A stretch of DNA of 64,000 bases, taken from NCBI RefSeq assembly GCF_001184025.1, contig NZ_BBYG01000018.1:248001-312000 (forward strand). Direction: 5' to 3'. The notes below the pieces were generated by a model. The model was given only the letters and a program-made list of their open reading frames with translations, was not told the origin of the DNA and did not search any database. A program made the translations under genes and the position numbers. This DNA is from Streptomyces maremycinicus (GTDB lineage Bacteria; Actinomycetota; Actinomycetes; Streptomycetales; Streptomycetaceae). Positions 19,046 to 27,661 of the stretch are shown here, one piece after another. Positions within the stretch are counted from its first letter, which is position 1. The number at the start of each line of letters is the position of its first letter.

Positions 19046-20014
19046 ATGAGCGGCAACGAGACGCCCCGCGGCCCCGTCGACTCCTCCCGCATCCCGCGGT
19101 ACGCCGGTCCCGCGACCTTCGCCCGGCTGCCCCGCCTCGACGAGGTCGGCCGCGCCGACGTCGCCGTGGTGGGCGTGCCGTTCGACTCGGGTGTCTCGTA
19201 CCGGCCGGGCGCCCGCTTCGGCGGCAACGCGATCCGCGAGGCCTCCCGGCTGCTGCGCCCCTACAACCCGGCGCAGGACGCCTCCCCGTTCGCCCTCGCG
19301 CAGGTCGCGGACGCCGGCGACATCGCGGCGAACCCGTTCAACATCCACGAGGCCGTGGAGACGATCGAGGCGGCGGCCGACGACCTGCTCGGCACCGGCG
19401 CCCGCCTGATGACCCTGGGCGGCGACCACACCATCGCGCTGCCGCTGCTGCGCTCGGTCGCCAAGAAGCACGGCCCGGTGGCCCTGCTCCACTTCGACGC
19501 CCACCTCGACACCTGGGACACCTACTTCGGCGCGGAGTACACCCACGGCACGCCGTTCCGCCGGGCCGTGGAGGAGGGCATCCTCGACACCGAGGCCCTC
19601 TCCCACGTCGGCACCCGCGGCCCGCTCTACGGCAAGCAGGACCTCACCGACGACGAGAAGCTCGGCTTCGGCATCGTCACCTCGGCGGACGTGTACCGGC
19701 GCGGCGCCGACGAGGTCGCCGACCAGCTGCGGCAGCGCATCGGCGACCGCCCCCTCTACATCTCCATCGACATCGACTGCCTCGACCCGGCGCACGCCCC
19801 CGGCACCGGCACCCCGGAGGCGGGCGGCATGACCTCGCGCGAGCTCCTGGAGATCCTGCGCGGCCTGGCCTCGTGCAACCTGGTCTCGGCGGACGTCGTC
19901 GAGGTGGCCCCCGCGTACGATCACGCGGAGATCACGTCGGTGGCCGCGTCCCACACGGCGTACGAACTCACCACGATCATGTCCCGACAGATTGCCGAGG
20001 CTCGCGCGAAGTGA
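19046..20014 (+). CDS. speB: Agmatinase / guanidino-acid ureohydrolase
   Basis: 322 aa Mn2+ ureohydrolase. All metal-binding motifs are intact: GGDHT (about residue 126), FDAHLD (about 150), and SIDIDCLDPAHAPGTGTPE (about 240). The reaction releases urea from agmatine or a related guanidino compound (guanidinobutyrate is equally possible). ATG at 19046 is preferred over the GTG two codons earlier. Its stop overlaps the GTG start of the ThDP enzyme (GTGA), so the two proteins are made together. No urease or arginine decarboxylase gene is visible nearby. Confidence 0.9.
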   Translation: MSGNETPRGPVDSSRIPRYAGPATFARLPRLDEVGRADVAVVGVPFDSGVSYRPGARFGGNAIREASRLLRPYNPAQDASPFALAQVADAGDIAANPFNIHEAVETIEAAADDLLGTGARLMTLGGDHTIALPLLRSVAKKHGPVALLHFDAHLDTWDTYFGAEYTHGTPFRRAVEEGILDTEALSHVGTRGPLYGKQDLTDDEKLGFGIVTSADVYRRGADEVADQLRQRIGDRPLYISIDIDCLDPAHAPGTGTPEAGGMTSRELLEILRGLASCNLVSADVVEVAPAYDHAEITSVAASHTAYELTTIMSRQIAEARAK

Positions 20015-21702
20015 CTCACGACCACGACCTGGTGCTCCGCCCGACGGAGGCGCAGACCGCCGCTGCTCTGAACCCTCCCGCCGGACGCAACGGCGGAGAC
20101 CTGGTCGTGGAGACCCTGGCCGGGCTCGGCGCGACCACCGTCTTCGGCCTGCCCGGCCAGCACGCGCTCGGCATGTTCGACGCGCTGCGCCGTTCCTCCC
20201 TGCGCTACATCGGCCTGCGGGTGGAGAACAACGCGGGGTTCGCGGCGGACGCGTACGGCCGGATCACCGGCGAGGCGGCGCCGCTGCTGCTGTCGACCGG
20301 TCCGGGCGCGCTGACCTCGCTCGCGGCGCTCCAGGAGGCGGCCGCCGCCTCGGCACCGGTGCTGGCGATCAGCAGCCAGGTACCGACGGCCGGCCTGGGC
20401 GGCGGCCGGCACGGCTATCTGCACGAACTCCCCGACCAGGCGGCCTCGTTCCGCGGAGTGGTGAAGTCGGTCCACACCGTCCGCACCCAGTCACAGATCC
20501 CGTCCGCGATCGAGGCGGCCTGGAAGTCCGCGCTGAGCGTGCCGCACGGACCGGTCTGGGTGGAGATCCCCCAGGACGTGCTGCTCGCGGGGACGCGGAT
20601 CCCGGTGGTCACCGGCGGCGACGCCTTCCCCGAGGAACTGCCGCCGCGCCCCGAACTGACGGCGGTGGCGGCCGACCTGCTGTCGAACGCGGTCCGTCCG
20701 GCGATCATCGCGGGCGGCGGAGTAGTACGGTCGGACGCCTCGGGCAAGCTGAGGCAGCTCGCGGAGCTGCTGGGCGCCCCGGTGGTCACCACGCCCGGCG
20801 GCAAGGGCGCCTTCCCCTGGACGCACCCCCTCTCCCTCCAGTCCTGGATCGAGGACCGCCACACCACGGACTTCCTCGAGGACGCGGACGTCCTCCTGGT
20901 CGTCGGCTCCGGACTCGGCGAACTGTCCTCCAACTACCACACGTTCAGGCCGCGGGGCCGGGTCGTCCAGATCGAGGCGGACCTCGGGAAGCTGGAGTCG
21001 AACCATCCGGCCCTCGGCATCCACGCGGACGCGCGGCTGGCGCTCCAGGCGCTGCTCGAGACGGTGGTGGAGCGGCCACGCCCGGAGGCCGCCGAGCGCG
21101 TCCGCGAGGTCCTCGCGAAGGTCACCGAACGTATCGCCGCCCAGGAACTCACCCTGGAGCAGGAGGTGCTGGCCGCGGTCCGCAAGGCGCTGCCGGCCGA
21201 CTCGCCGTCCTTCTGGGACATGACGATCCTCGCGTACTGGGCCTGGTCGGCGTTCGACGCGAAGGGCCCCAACCACATGCACTCGGCCCAGGGCGCGGGC
21301 GGTCTGGGCTACGGCTTCCCGGCGGCGCTGGGCGCGGCGGCGGCCGACCCGACCCGCCCGGTGCTGGCGGTGTCGGGCGACGGCGGCGCCCTGTACTCGA
21401 TCGCGGAGCTGGCGACGGCCCGGCAGTACGACCTGGACGTGACCTGGCTGATCGTCGACGACGGCGGCTACGGCATCCTGCGCGAGTACATGACCGACGC
21501 GTTCGGCGAGCCGACGGCCACCGAACTGACCCGCCCGGACTACGTGGCCCTGGCGGAGTCCTTCGGGGTACCGGGAGTGCGGACGTCCCCGGAGACCCTG
21601 GCGGCGGACCTGGCGAAGGCCCTCGCGACCCCCGGCCCCTCGGTGGTCCTCCTCCCGGCGGTGCTGCGGATGTTCGCGCCCACGCACCTCGACCCGTCCT
21701 AG
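20011..21702 (+). CDS. Thiamine-diphosphate enzyme, acetolactate-synthase-like
   Basis: 563 aa ThDP enzyme. N-terminal PYR domain with VFGLPGQHALGMFDALRR and the cofactor-activating Glu in VENNAGFAADAYGR (about residue 72); central domain; C-terminal PP domain with GDGGALYSIAEL leading to VDDGGYGIL, where DD replaces the usual Asn residues of the Mg-ThDP motif. Translationally coupled to the ureohydrolase, which suggests it acts on a product of the same pathway (a 2-oxo acid or aldehyde) rather than in valine synthesis. No small regulatory subunit gene is present. Substrate unknown. Confidence 0.85.
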   Translation: MTHDHDLVLRPTEAQTAAALNPPAGRNGGDLVVETLAGLGATTVFGLPGQHALGMFDALRRSSLRYIGLRVENNAGFAADAYGRITGEAAPLLLSTGPGALTSLAALQEAAAASAPVLAISSQVPTAGLGGGRHGYLHELPDQAASFRGVVKSVHTVRTQSQIPSAIEAAWKSALSVPHGPVWVEIPQDVLLAGTRIPVVTGGDAFPEELPPRPELTAVAADLLSNAVRPAIIAGGGVVRSDASGKLRQLAELLGAPVVTTPGGKGAFPWTHPLSLQSWIEDRHTTDFLEDADVLLVVGSGLGELSSNYHTFRPRGRVVQIEADLGKLESNHPALGIHADARLALQALLETVVERPRPEAAERVREVLAKVTERIAAQELTLEQEVLAAVRKALPADSPSFWDMTILAYWAWSAFDAKGPNHMHSAQGAGGLGYGFPAALGAAAADPTRPVLAVSGDGGALYSIAELATARQYDLDVTWLIVDDGGYGILREYMTDAFGEPTATELTRPDYVALAESFGVPGVRTSPETLAADLAKALATPGPSVVLLPAVLRMFAPTHLDPS

Positions 21703-21731
21703 GCGGTCGCGGGCGGTCGCGGGCGGTCGCG
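21702..21731. repeat. Three perfect 10-bp tandem repeats
   Basis: GGCGGTCGCG repeated three times head to tail, beginning in the stop codon of the ThDP enzyme gene. Likely replication-slippage product; no function visible. Confidence 0.9.
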
Positions 21732-21758
21732 TGATCGTCGGGTTGATACGGTCCGGCC

Positions 21759-22619
21759 ATGTCTGAACCCCTCGGATCACCAGGCCCCGGCTCCGGCCCC
21801 GGCCCAGGCTCCGGCCCCGGCCCAGGCTCCGGCCCCGGCCCAGGCTCCGGCCCCGGCCCCGGCCCAGGCTCCGGCCCAGGCCCCGGCCCAGGCCCAGGCT
21901 CCGGCCCAGGCTCCGGCCCCGGCCCCGGCCCAGGCTCCGGCCCCGGCCCCGGCCCAGGCCCCGGCCCAGGCCCCGGCCCAGGCCCAGGCCCCGTCACCGC
22001 CGACGACGTGAGCGAGGCGGTCCGGTCGGCGGTCGCCGTCCTGCGCGGGGCCGAGGCGGCCGATTGGGACGCCAAGGCCGGTTCCCTGGAATGGAGTTGC
22101 TGGGAGACCGTCGAGCACCTCGCCGACGACCTGTTCGCCTACGCCGCCCAACTGGGCCCGCGCGGACCGTCGGACACCGAGGTGCCCTTCGTCTGGCGCG
22201 CGCAGCGGCCCGGTGCGCCGGCGAACGTCGTCTTCGCGGACCGGGCGGCCGGGGCGGCCGGACTCGCGCGGGTGCTGGAGGCCTGCGGGGCGCTGCTGAC
22301 CGCGATGGTGCGTACGTCACCGGCGGGCGTCAGGGCGCATCACGTCTTCGGGGCCGCCGATCCCGAGGGGTTCGCCGCCATGGGGGTCGTCGAGACGCTG
22401 GTGCATCTGCACGACGTCGCCGAGGGGCTCGGTGTGCGGTGGGAGCCGGACCCGGGCCTGTGCGACCGGGTGCTGGCGAGGCTCTTCCCGGACGCCCCGT
22501 CCGGCACCGGCCGGTGGCCCACCCTGCTGTGGGCCACCGGCCGGGGAGAACTCCCGGGACACGCGCGTCTCACACGCTGGCGCTGGTACGGCGCTCCCCG
22601 CGGTGAGGGCGGGCGCTAG
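21759..22619 (+). CDS. DinB/mycothiol-transferase-like protein with Gly-Pro-Ser repeat N-terminus
   Basis: 286 aa. After MSEPLGS come about 35 PG/SG dipeptides (residues 8-78), then a domain of about 205 aa resembling the DinB-like, mycothiol-dependent maleylpyruvate isomerase superfamily: SCWETVEHLADDLFAYAAQLG near residue 110 and VVETLVHLHDVAEGLG near residue 212 supply His/Asp positions expected for a metal site. Homologous domains normally begin close to VTADDVSEAVR, so the true ancestral start may be internal and the repeat tract a later extension. Biochemical role unknown. Genes on both sides are on different transcripts. Confidence 0.7.
   Translation: MSEPLGSPGPGSGPGPGSGPGPGSGPGPGSGPGPGPGSGPGPGPGPGSGPGSGPGPGPGSGPGPGPGPGPGPGPGPGPVTADDVSEAVRSAVAVLRGAEAADWDAKAGSLEWSCWETVEHLADDLFAYAAQLGPRGPSDTEVPFVWRAQRPGAPANVVFADRAAGAAGLARVLEACGALLTAMVRTSPAGVRAHHVFGAADPEGFAAMGVVETLVHLHDVAEGLGVRWEPDPGLCDRVLARLFPDAPSGTGRWPTLLWATGRGELPGHARLTRWRWYGAPRGEGGR
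21780..21992. repeat. In-frame hexanucleotide repeat tract
   Basis: About 35 variants of 6-bp units GGCCCC, GGCCCA and GGCTCC, encoding alternating Gly-Pro and Gly-Ser. Unit length keeps frame, so copy-number changes would lengthen or shorten the protein without a frameshift. Confidence 0.95.
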
Positions 22620-22634
22620 GGGGTGTCCGAGGGC

Positions 22635-22985
22635 TCAGCAGGCGCCGGGGCCCACCGCGTCGATCCGGCCGCCGAAGTCGCCCAGGTAGCGCGAGCGGTA
22701 GTCGGCGTTGAAGACGTTGCGCTTCTCCACCGGGCCCCAGTTGATGAAGCACGCGCGGGTGCTGGAGACGAAGGACCCCACGTGGTCGTGGAGGGCGGGC
22801 GGCATGTCGCGGTAGCCGCTGCGGGCGGTCCACTCCCAGCTGCTGCCGCCGAAGTTCTCGCCGCTCCAGAAACAGATCGAGCCGTCGGGACAGGACGGCG
22901 CGGCCGCCGCCGAGGCGTTCTGCGCGGGCAGGGCGAGGGCGGTCAGGGCGAGCGCGGCGGCGAAGGACCAGGCGCGAAGCTTCAT
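22635..22985 (-). CDS. Secreted peptidase-inhibitor I36-like protein
   Basis: 116 aa with a clear Sec signal peptide (MKLRAWSFAAALALTALALP, cleavage after ASA near residue 27). The mature part has SCPDGSICFWSGENFGG and four cysteines (two disulfides likely), with the crystallin-like beta pattern of the Streptomyces metalloproteinase-inhibitor/I36 family (SSWEW, HDHVGSFVSS, RACFINWG). Probably an extracellular inhibitor or envelope-stress protein. Convergent with the DinB-like gene, whose stop is only 15 nt away. Confidence 0.85.
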   Translation of the reverse strand: MKLRAWSFAAALALTALALPAQNASAAAAPSCPDGSICFWSGENFGGSSWEWTARSGYRDMPPALHDHVGSFVSSTRACFINWGPVEKRNVFNADYRSRYLGDFGGRIDAVGPGAC

Positions 22986-23300
22986 GGAGGTCTCCGGGAG
23001 AGGCGGTCGGGATCGGCTCCGGCGGATCGGCCGGGCGTGCCCCCACCCTTGCGTCCGGGCCGGGCGACATGCCCGGGACGAAGATCGACTTCACCGGTGT
23101 GAGGGAAGTAGTACGGCAACCACACCGCCGCTTCCGCGTCCGCCTCCGCCTCTGCCTCCGCTTCAGCTTCCGCCGCCGCGTGCGGCTTCTCTGCGTGCGC
23201 CTTCTCGGCCCGGGGTCGGCGCGTCCCGGGCCTGACCTGCCGGAAGGGCCGGACCCCCGGATGTGAACGGGGTCCGGCCCTTCGGGGTCACGCTCGGGTG
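22986..23300. other. Intergenic region between two secreted-protein genes
   Basis: 315 bp upstream of the I36-like gene and downstream of the endonuclease gene. Holds the endonuclease terminator (23243-23281) and, presumably, the I36 gene promoter. A pyrimidine/purine-alternating stretch near 23125-23185 (repeated cgcctc/ttccgc) is low-complexity. No gene seen. Confidence 0.65.
23243..23281. terminator. Terminator after the endonuclease gene
   Basis: Perfect 14-bp inverted repeat, AAGGGCCGGACCCC and its complement, with an 11-nt loop; 20 nt beyond the stop of the minus-strand endonuclease gene. Confidence 0.85.
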
Positions 23301-24104
23301 CTACCAGATCGCCTCGACCCACTCCGGGTGGTCGATGAACGGGTTGCGGTTGTGCTGGTAGGTGTCGTAGATGACCTGGTTGCGCTTCTCCTCGAAGGCG
23401 CTCGGCGGGTCCGCCTCGTTCCACGCCTTGAGGACGGAGAGCTTGCCCATGTAGGGGTTGCTGCCGTTGCCGACCTTCTCGTTGGGCTCCAGGTTGGCGA
23501 AGCCGTCGTCACCCTCGTAGCGCACGGCCATGTAGAGGATCATGCGGGCCACGTCGCCCCGGTCCGCCGCGCGCGGCGCGAAGGAGTCGGAGTCCACGGT
23601 GCTGCCGCCGCCGTTGGTGACCGCGCTGCCGCCGTTGTCGAAGTCCAGGTTGCCGCGGATGCTGTTGACCTGGACGTCCGCGGGACGCAGGTGGTGCAGG
23701 TCCGTGCCGGGGCCGGTCACCTCGCCGAAGTCGCCGTGGGACTTCGCCCAGGTGTGCTCGCGGTTCCAGTCGCCGACGTCACCGCCGTTGAGGGACTTGG
23801 CTCGCGAGACACCGCTGTACAGCAGGATCACGTTGCTGCTGTTGTTCGGGTCCTGGTCGGTGGCCTTCAGCGCGTCCCAGACCGCGGAGTACGAGATCTT
23901 CGTCTGGCTGCTGATGATCGTGTGCAGCGAGGACTTCAGGCTCGTACCCGTCTTGCCGACCGCGTTCTTGTAGTACGTCGAGTCGTAGGCCGTCGTGGTC
24001 GCCGCGGCGGGGGTCGCGGTGAGCGCGGGCGCGGTGAGACCGACCAGGACGGCAGTGGTGGCAAGGGCCACCGACTTCCATCGGCGTATGCGTGTCGCCA
24101 GCAT
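23301..24104 (-). CDS. Secreted endonuclease I (EndA/NucM family)
   Basis: 267 aa from MLATRIRRWK, followed by a signal peptide ending TPAAA near residue 36; the frame opens 23 codons earlier but that part lacks a signal and is rejected. The mature protein has the beta-beta-alpha-metal nuclease core: NREHTWAKSHGDF with the catalytic His, DLHHLRPADVQVNSIRGN with the metal-binding residues, and the ARMILYMAVRYEGD helix common to NucM-type enzymes. Predicted to degrade extracellular DNA/RNA, possibly for phosphate. Followed by a strong terminator. Confidence 0.88.
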   Translation of the reverse strand: MLATRIRRWKSVALATTAVLVGLTAPALTATPAAATTTAYDSTYYKNAVGKTGTSLKSSLHTIISSQTKISYSAVWDALKATDQDPNNSSNVILLYSGVSRAKSLNGGDVGDWNREHTWAKSHGDFGEVTGPGTDLHHLRPADVQVNSIRGNLDFDNGGSAVTNGGGSTVDSDSFAPRAADRGDVARMILYMAVRYEGDDGFANLEPNEKVGNGSNPYMGKLSVLKAWNEADPPSAFEEKRNQVIYDTYQHNRNPFIDHPEWVEAIW

Positions 24105-24260
24105 GTGGGGTGTCCGATCTACGCGGGTTGATTGGAGGCGGCAATCGGGAGAGTGACATGCACATGCGGTCAAGGCAATGAATCTGACATGTCTATCGGA
24201 TGACGGGAACCGGCAAATTGCCCCTTGTCTACGCGAGTTGAACGCGCTTTCTTACGCCGG

Positions 24261-24292
24261 AACGGCCCCCGACCGTCAAGTCGGGGGCCGTT
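24261..24292. terminator. Terminator after the GT39-type gene
   Basis: 12-bp inverted repeat AACGGCCCCCGA / TCGGGGGCCGTT with an 8-nt loop, 23 nt downstream of the minus-strand glycosyltransferase stop. Confidence 0.85.
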
Positions 24293-24314
24293 CCGTCCTG
24301 TTGCGCCGCGCGGG

Positions 24315-26615
24315 TCAGTTCACGTCCGAGGCGTCCAGCCGGTAGATCGTCGACTGGCTGCTCTGCGCCGAGGTGTCCGTGCCCGAGGTGCCCTCCTCGG
24401 AGCTGTCCGATCCGGCCGTCTGCGAGCCGGACGCGGAGGTCGAGCCGGACGCGGAGCTCGACGTCGAGCTGTACTCGCTCTCCTTCACCGCGGTGCCGTT
24501 CTTCTGCACCCAGGCGGTGATCTCCTGGTTCAGGCTGCTGTTGCCGCCCATACCGCCGCCGCCGAGCTGGATGTAGTGCAGCTCGCCGTTCTTCACCAGC
24601 TCCTTCAGCTTGGCGAGGGTCATCGCCCGGTCGCTGCCGGTGAAGCCCCACATGGAGATGACGGGCTTGCCGCTGCTGAGGATCATCTGACCCGCGCTCT
24701 GCGAGTTGGAGACCGCGATCAGCCAGGTGGCGCCGTCCTGGTGCTTCTCCAGGTACGAGATCAGCTCGCTGTCGGCGCCGCCCGTGCCGCCACCGCCCGT
24801 GCCGCCACCGCCCGTACCGCCGGGGCCGCCACCGGTGCCGCCGGGAGCCGTGCCGCTCTCGCCGCCGGCCGGGGCGCCGCCCGGGAACTCCCCGTCCGTA
24901 CCGCCCGGTTGGCCGCCCTGGCCGTCGCTCGGCGCGCCGCCGTTGGCGCCGCCGGGGAACTCGCCGCCCGCCCGGCCGCCCTGCTGCGTGCCGCCGGGGG
25001 CCTGGCCGCCGGGACCACTGCCGAAGCCGCCCCGGCCACCGCCGGGACCGCCCATGCCGCCACCGGTGGACGGGCCGGCGGTCGGGTTGGTGCCGCCCAT
25101 CATGCCGCTCGACGAACCGAAGGCCGGCGAGGCGGCGTACGCGGTCGGACCGGCGAGGGCCGCCACGATCGCCGCGGCGACGGACGCGCCGAGCAGCCGG
25201 ACCCGGGTGCCGGAACTCGCGGACCGCAGCACGAACAGGCCGGCGATCGCGAGGACCATGACCACGCCGACGACCGGCCACAGCCAGGTGTTCCAGCCGG
25301 TGGCGCGGCGCAGCAGCACGATCGCCCAGACGCCGGTGACCGCGAGCCCCGCGGGGAGCACCCACGACCAGCGGACGTCACCGCCGCGCAGCGCGCGCCA
25401 GAGCATGACCCCGCCGCCACCGCACAGCGCCGCGATGCCCGGGGCGAGCGCGGTCGTGTAGTACGGGTGCATGGTGCCCTCGGCCATGGAGAAGGTCAGG
25501 TAGTGCAGCACCAGCCAGCCGCCCCACAGCACCAGCGCGGCGCGCGTGAGGTCGGTGCGCGGGGCCCGGCCGCGCAGCACCAGGCCGGCGACGAGGGCGA
25601 TGCCCGCGAAGGGGATCAGCCACGAGATCTGGCCGCCGAGGACGTCGTTGAACATCCGGCCGATGCCCGCGGTCCCGGCGAAGCTGCCGCCGCCCCCGCC
25701 GCCCCCGCCGTTGCCCTCGCCGCCGAGGACCCGGCCCAGGCCGTTGTAACCCATGATCAGGTCCCAGGCGCTGCCGTCGGTCGAACCGCCGATGTAGGGG
25801 CGGTCGTCGGCCGGCACCAGGGACACGGCCGTCGCCCACCAGAAGCTCGCGACGGCCAGGGCCACGGCGGCCAGCGCCAGGTTCACGGCCTTCCTCCTCC
25901 AGCCGAGCCTCGACGCGTACAGGTACACGGCGAAGACGGCGGGCAGGGCGATGTAGCCCTGGAGCATCTTGGTGTTGAAGGCGAGCCCGAAGCACACCGC
26001 GGAGCCGAGCAGCGGCAGCAGCCGGTCGTCGCGCGTGGCGCGCAGGGCGAGGGCCGCGCCGCCCACCATCAGCAGGACGAGGACGGTGTCCGGGTTGTTG
26101 TCGCGGTTGATGGCGACGGTGATCGGCGTCAGCGCGAGCACGAGCGCCGCGACGGTGGCGGCCGCGTGTCCGAAGACCCGCTTGACGGAGGAGTGCAGGA
26201 TCCAGATCGTGCCCAGCGCCGCGGCTACCTCCGGCGCCATCATCTGCCAGGTGCCGAACCCGAGGATCCGGCAGGACAGGCCCATGATCATGAGCGCGAA
26301 CGGCGGCTTGTCGACGGTGATGAAGTTCCCGGCGTCCAGCGAGCCGAAGAACCAGGCCTTCCAGCTCTGGGTGCCGCTGTATATCGCCGAGCTGTAGAAG
26401 CTGTTGAGGCTCGACCCGGACAGGTTCCAGGAGTACAGCACTCCGGCCAGGACCATGATCGCCAGCAGTGCGGGCAGCGACCAGCGCGGCGCCCTGTCCG
26501 GCGGGGGCGCCGCCGGGGCCGTCCCGGAGGTCGACGGCGGGGCCCAGTCCGGGGAGGCGGCGGAGGGCGCGGTCGGGTGGGGGAGTGGATCGGTGGCAGA
26601 TGTCACCCTGCGCAT
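24315..26615 (-). CDS. Membrane glycosyltransferase, GT39/ArnT-like (YkcB type)
   Basis: 766 aa polytopic membrane protein. After a Pro-rich cytoplasmic tail (residues 1-45) comes a first TM helix, then the PMT/ArnT loop with SLDAGNFITVDKPPFALM, including the Asp and DKPP motif that bind metal and polyprenyl-phosphate sugar. About 10-12 TM helices reach residue 500. A Gly/Pro-rich linker (about 500-600) leads to an extracellular C-terminal domain of the YkcA/B type (LISYLEKHQDGATWLIAVSN) and a Ser-rich tail. Probably transfers mannose or another sugar onto envelope polymers or proteins. An internal GTG (26606) is an alternative start. Confidence 0.85.
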   Translation of the reverse strand: MRRVTSATDPLPHPTAPSAASPDWAPPSTSGTAPAAPPPDRAPRWSLPALLAIMVLAGVLYSWNLSGSSLNSFYSSAIYSGTQSWKAWFFGSLDAGNFITVDKPPFALMIMGLSCRILGFGTWQMMAPEVAAALGTIWILHSSVKRVFGHAAATVAALVLALTPITVAINRDNNPDTVLVLLMVGGAALALRATRDDRLLPLLGSAVCFGLAFNTKMLQGYIALPAVFAVYLYASRLGWRRKAVNLALAAVALAVASFWWATAVSLVPADDRPYIGGSTDGSAWDLIMGYNGLGRVLGGEGNGGGGGGGGSFAGTAGIGRMFNDVLGGQISWLIPFAGIALVAGLVLRGRAPRTDLTRAALVLWGGWLVLHYLTFSMAEGTMHPYYTTALAPGIAALCGGGGVMLWRALRGGDVRWSWVLPAGLAVTGVWAIVLLRRATGWNTWLWPVVGVVMVLAIAGLFVLRSASSGTRVRLLGASVAAAIVAALAGPTAYAASPAFGSSSGMMGGTNPTAGPSTGGGMGGPGGGRGGFGSGPGGQAPGGTQQGGRAGGEFPGGANGGAPSDGQGGQPGGTDGEFPGGAPAGGESGTAPGGTGGGPGGTGGGGTGGGGTGGADSELISYLEKHQDGATWLIAVSNSQSAGQMILSSGKPVISMWGFTGSDRAMTLAKLKELVKNGELHYIQLGGGGMGGNSSLNQEITAWVQKNGTAVKESEYSSTSSSASGSTSASGSQTAGSDSSEEGTSGTDTSAQSSQSTIYRLDASDVN

Positions 26616-26752
26616 GCTGTACGGCCGTTGTGGGTGGTCGCTGTGCTCGAGCTGGCCGCCGCCTGTGAGAACGCCTGGGCGGGGGCGACGCGTTGCCCGG
26701 GCTTTCCCGCAACGCGTACAACCTTTCGTGCGAACTCGTGTGTCAACAGGTC

Positions 26753-27604
26753 ATGACTCACCGGACACGAAGAAGCAGAAGGCTGCTCGGCGCCGGCCTC
26801 ACCGCCGGCGTCCTCATAGCCGGGGTGGCGGCCGCCGCACCCGCCTCGGCCGCCACCCCCACCGTGAGCTGTACGTCGGCCAGGTCCGGCCTCGCGGCCA
26901 AGCTGAAGAAGGACATCACCGCCGCACTGGCGAACCGCAAGGGCACGATCGCCGTCGGCCTCTACGACCGCACCACCGACACCACCTGCACCCTGCGTGC
27001 CTCCTCCGCCTTCGACTCGGCCAGCGTCGTCAAGGTCACCGTGCTCTCCGCGCTGCTCCGGGACGCGCAGAAGACCGGCCGGGCGCTGACCAGCCGGGAG
27101 AAGACCCTCGCCACCGCCATGATCACCAAGTCCGACAACGCCTCCACCACCACCCTGTGGAAGCAGCTCGGGATGACGAAGATCAAGAACTTTCTGACGG
27201 CCGCGAAGATGACGCAGACCAAGCCGGGCGCGAACGGCTACTGGGGGCTGACCCAGATCACCGTCACCGACCAGCAGAAGCTGCTGAAGCTGCTCACCGC
27301 CAAGAACACGGTCCTGACCGACGCCTCGCGCGCCTACGTCAACACGCTGATGGGCCAGGTCGTCTCGGCGCAGCGCTGGGGCACCCCCTACGGGAGGCCG
27401 GCCGGGGTCAGCTGGCATGTCAAGAACGGATGGCTGTCGCGCGCCACCTACGGCTGGCGCGTGCACAGCGTCGGCACCTTCAAGGGGGGCGGCCACGACT
27501 ACGTCATGACCGTCCTCACCCACGGCAACAGCACGATGAACTACGGCATCACGACCATTCAGGGCGTCGCCAAGGTCATCCACAAGGACCTGGCCGCCTC
27601 CTGA
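26753..27604 (+). CDS. Secreted serine hydrolase, class A beta-lactamase-like
   Basis: 283 aa with a signal peptide (RRLLGAGLTAGVLIAGVAA, cleavage after ASA). The penicillin-recognising fold is suggested by the SxxK motif ASVVK near residue 93 and SDN in KSDNAS near residue 127. The third motif, normally KTG, appears as KNG in HVKNGWL, and the class A Glu166-loop ExxLN is not evident. I therefore think of an extracellular serine hydrolase or a DD-peptidase-like protein rather than a working beta-lactamase. ATG at 26753 chosen; the frame opens 20 codons earlier without a signal. Confidence 0.82.
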   Translation: MTHRTRRSRRLLGAGLTAGVLIAGVAAAAPASAATPTVSCTSARSGLAAKLKKDITAALANRKGTIAVGLYDRTTDTTCTLRASSAFDSASVVKVTVLSALLRDAQKTGRALTSREKTLATAMITKSDNASTTTLWKQLGMTKIKNFLTAAKMTQTKPGANGYWGLTQITVTDQQKLLKLLTAKNTVLTDASRAYVNTLMGQVVSAQRWGTPYGRPAGVSWHVKNGWLSRATYGWRVHSVGTFKGGGHDYVMTVLTHGNSTMNYGITTIQGVAKVIHKDLAAS

Positions 27605-27661
27605 GCGAGCCTTCACGCGGTGTCCCACCGCACGTCACCGTCCCGGCCTACGGTGACGGCC

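Noticed and set aside
21759..21992. Collagen-like or silk-like structural protein
   Set aside because: The Gly-Pro/Gly-Ser pattern is a two-residue repeat, not Gly-X-Y, so it cannot form a collagen triple helix.
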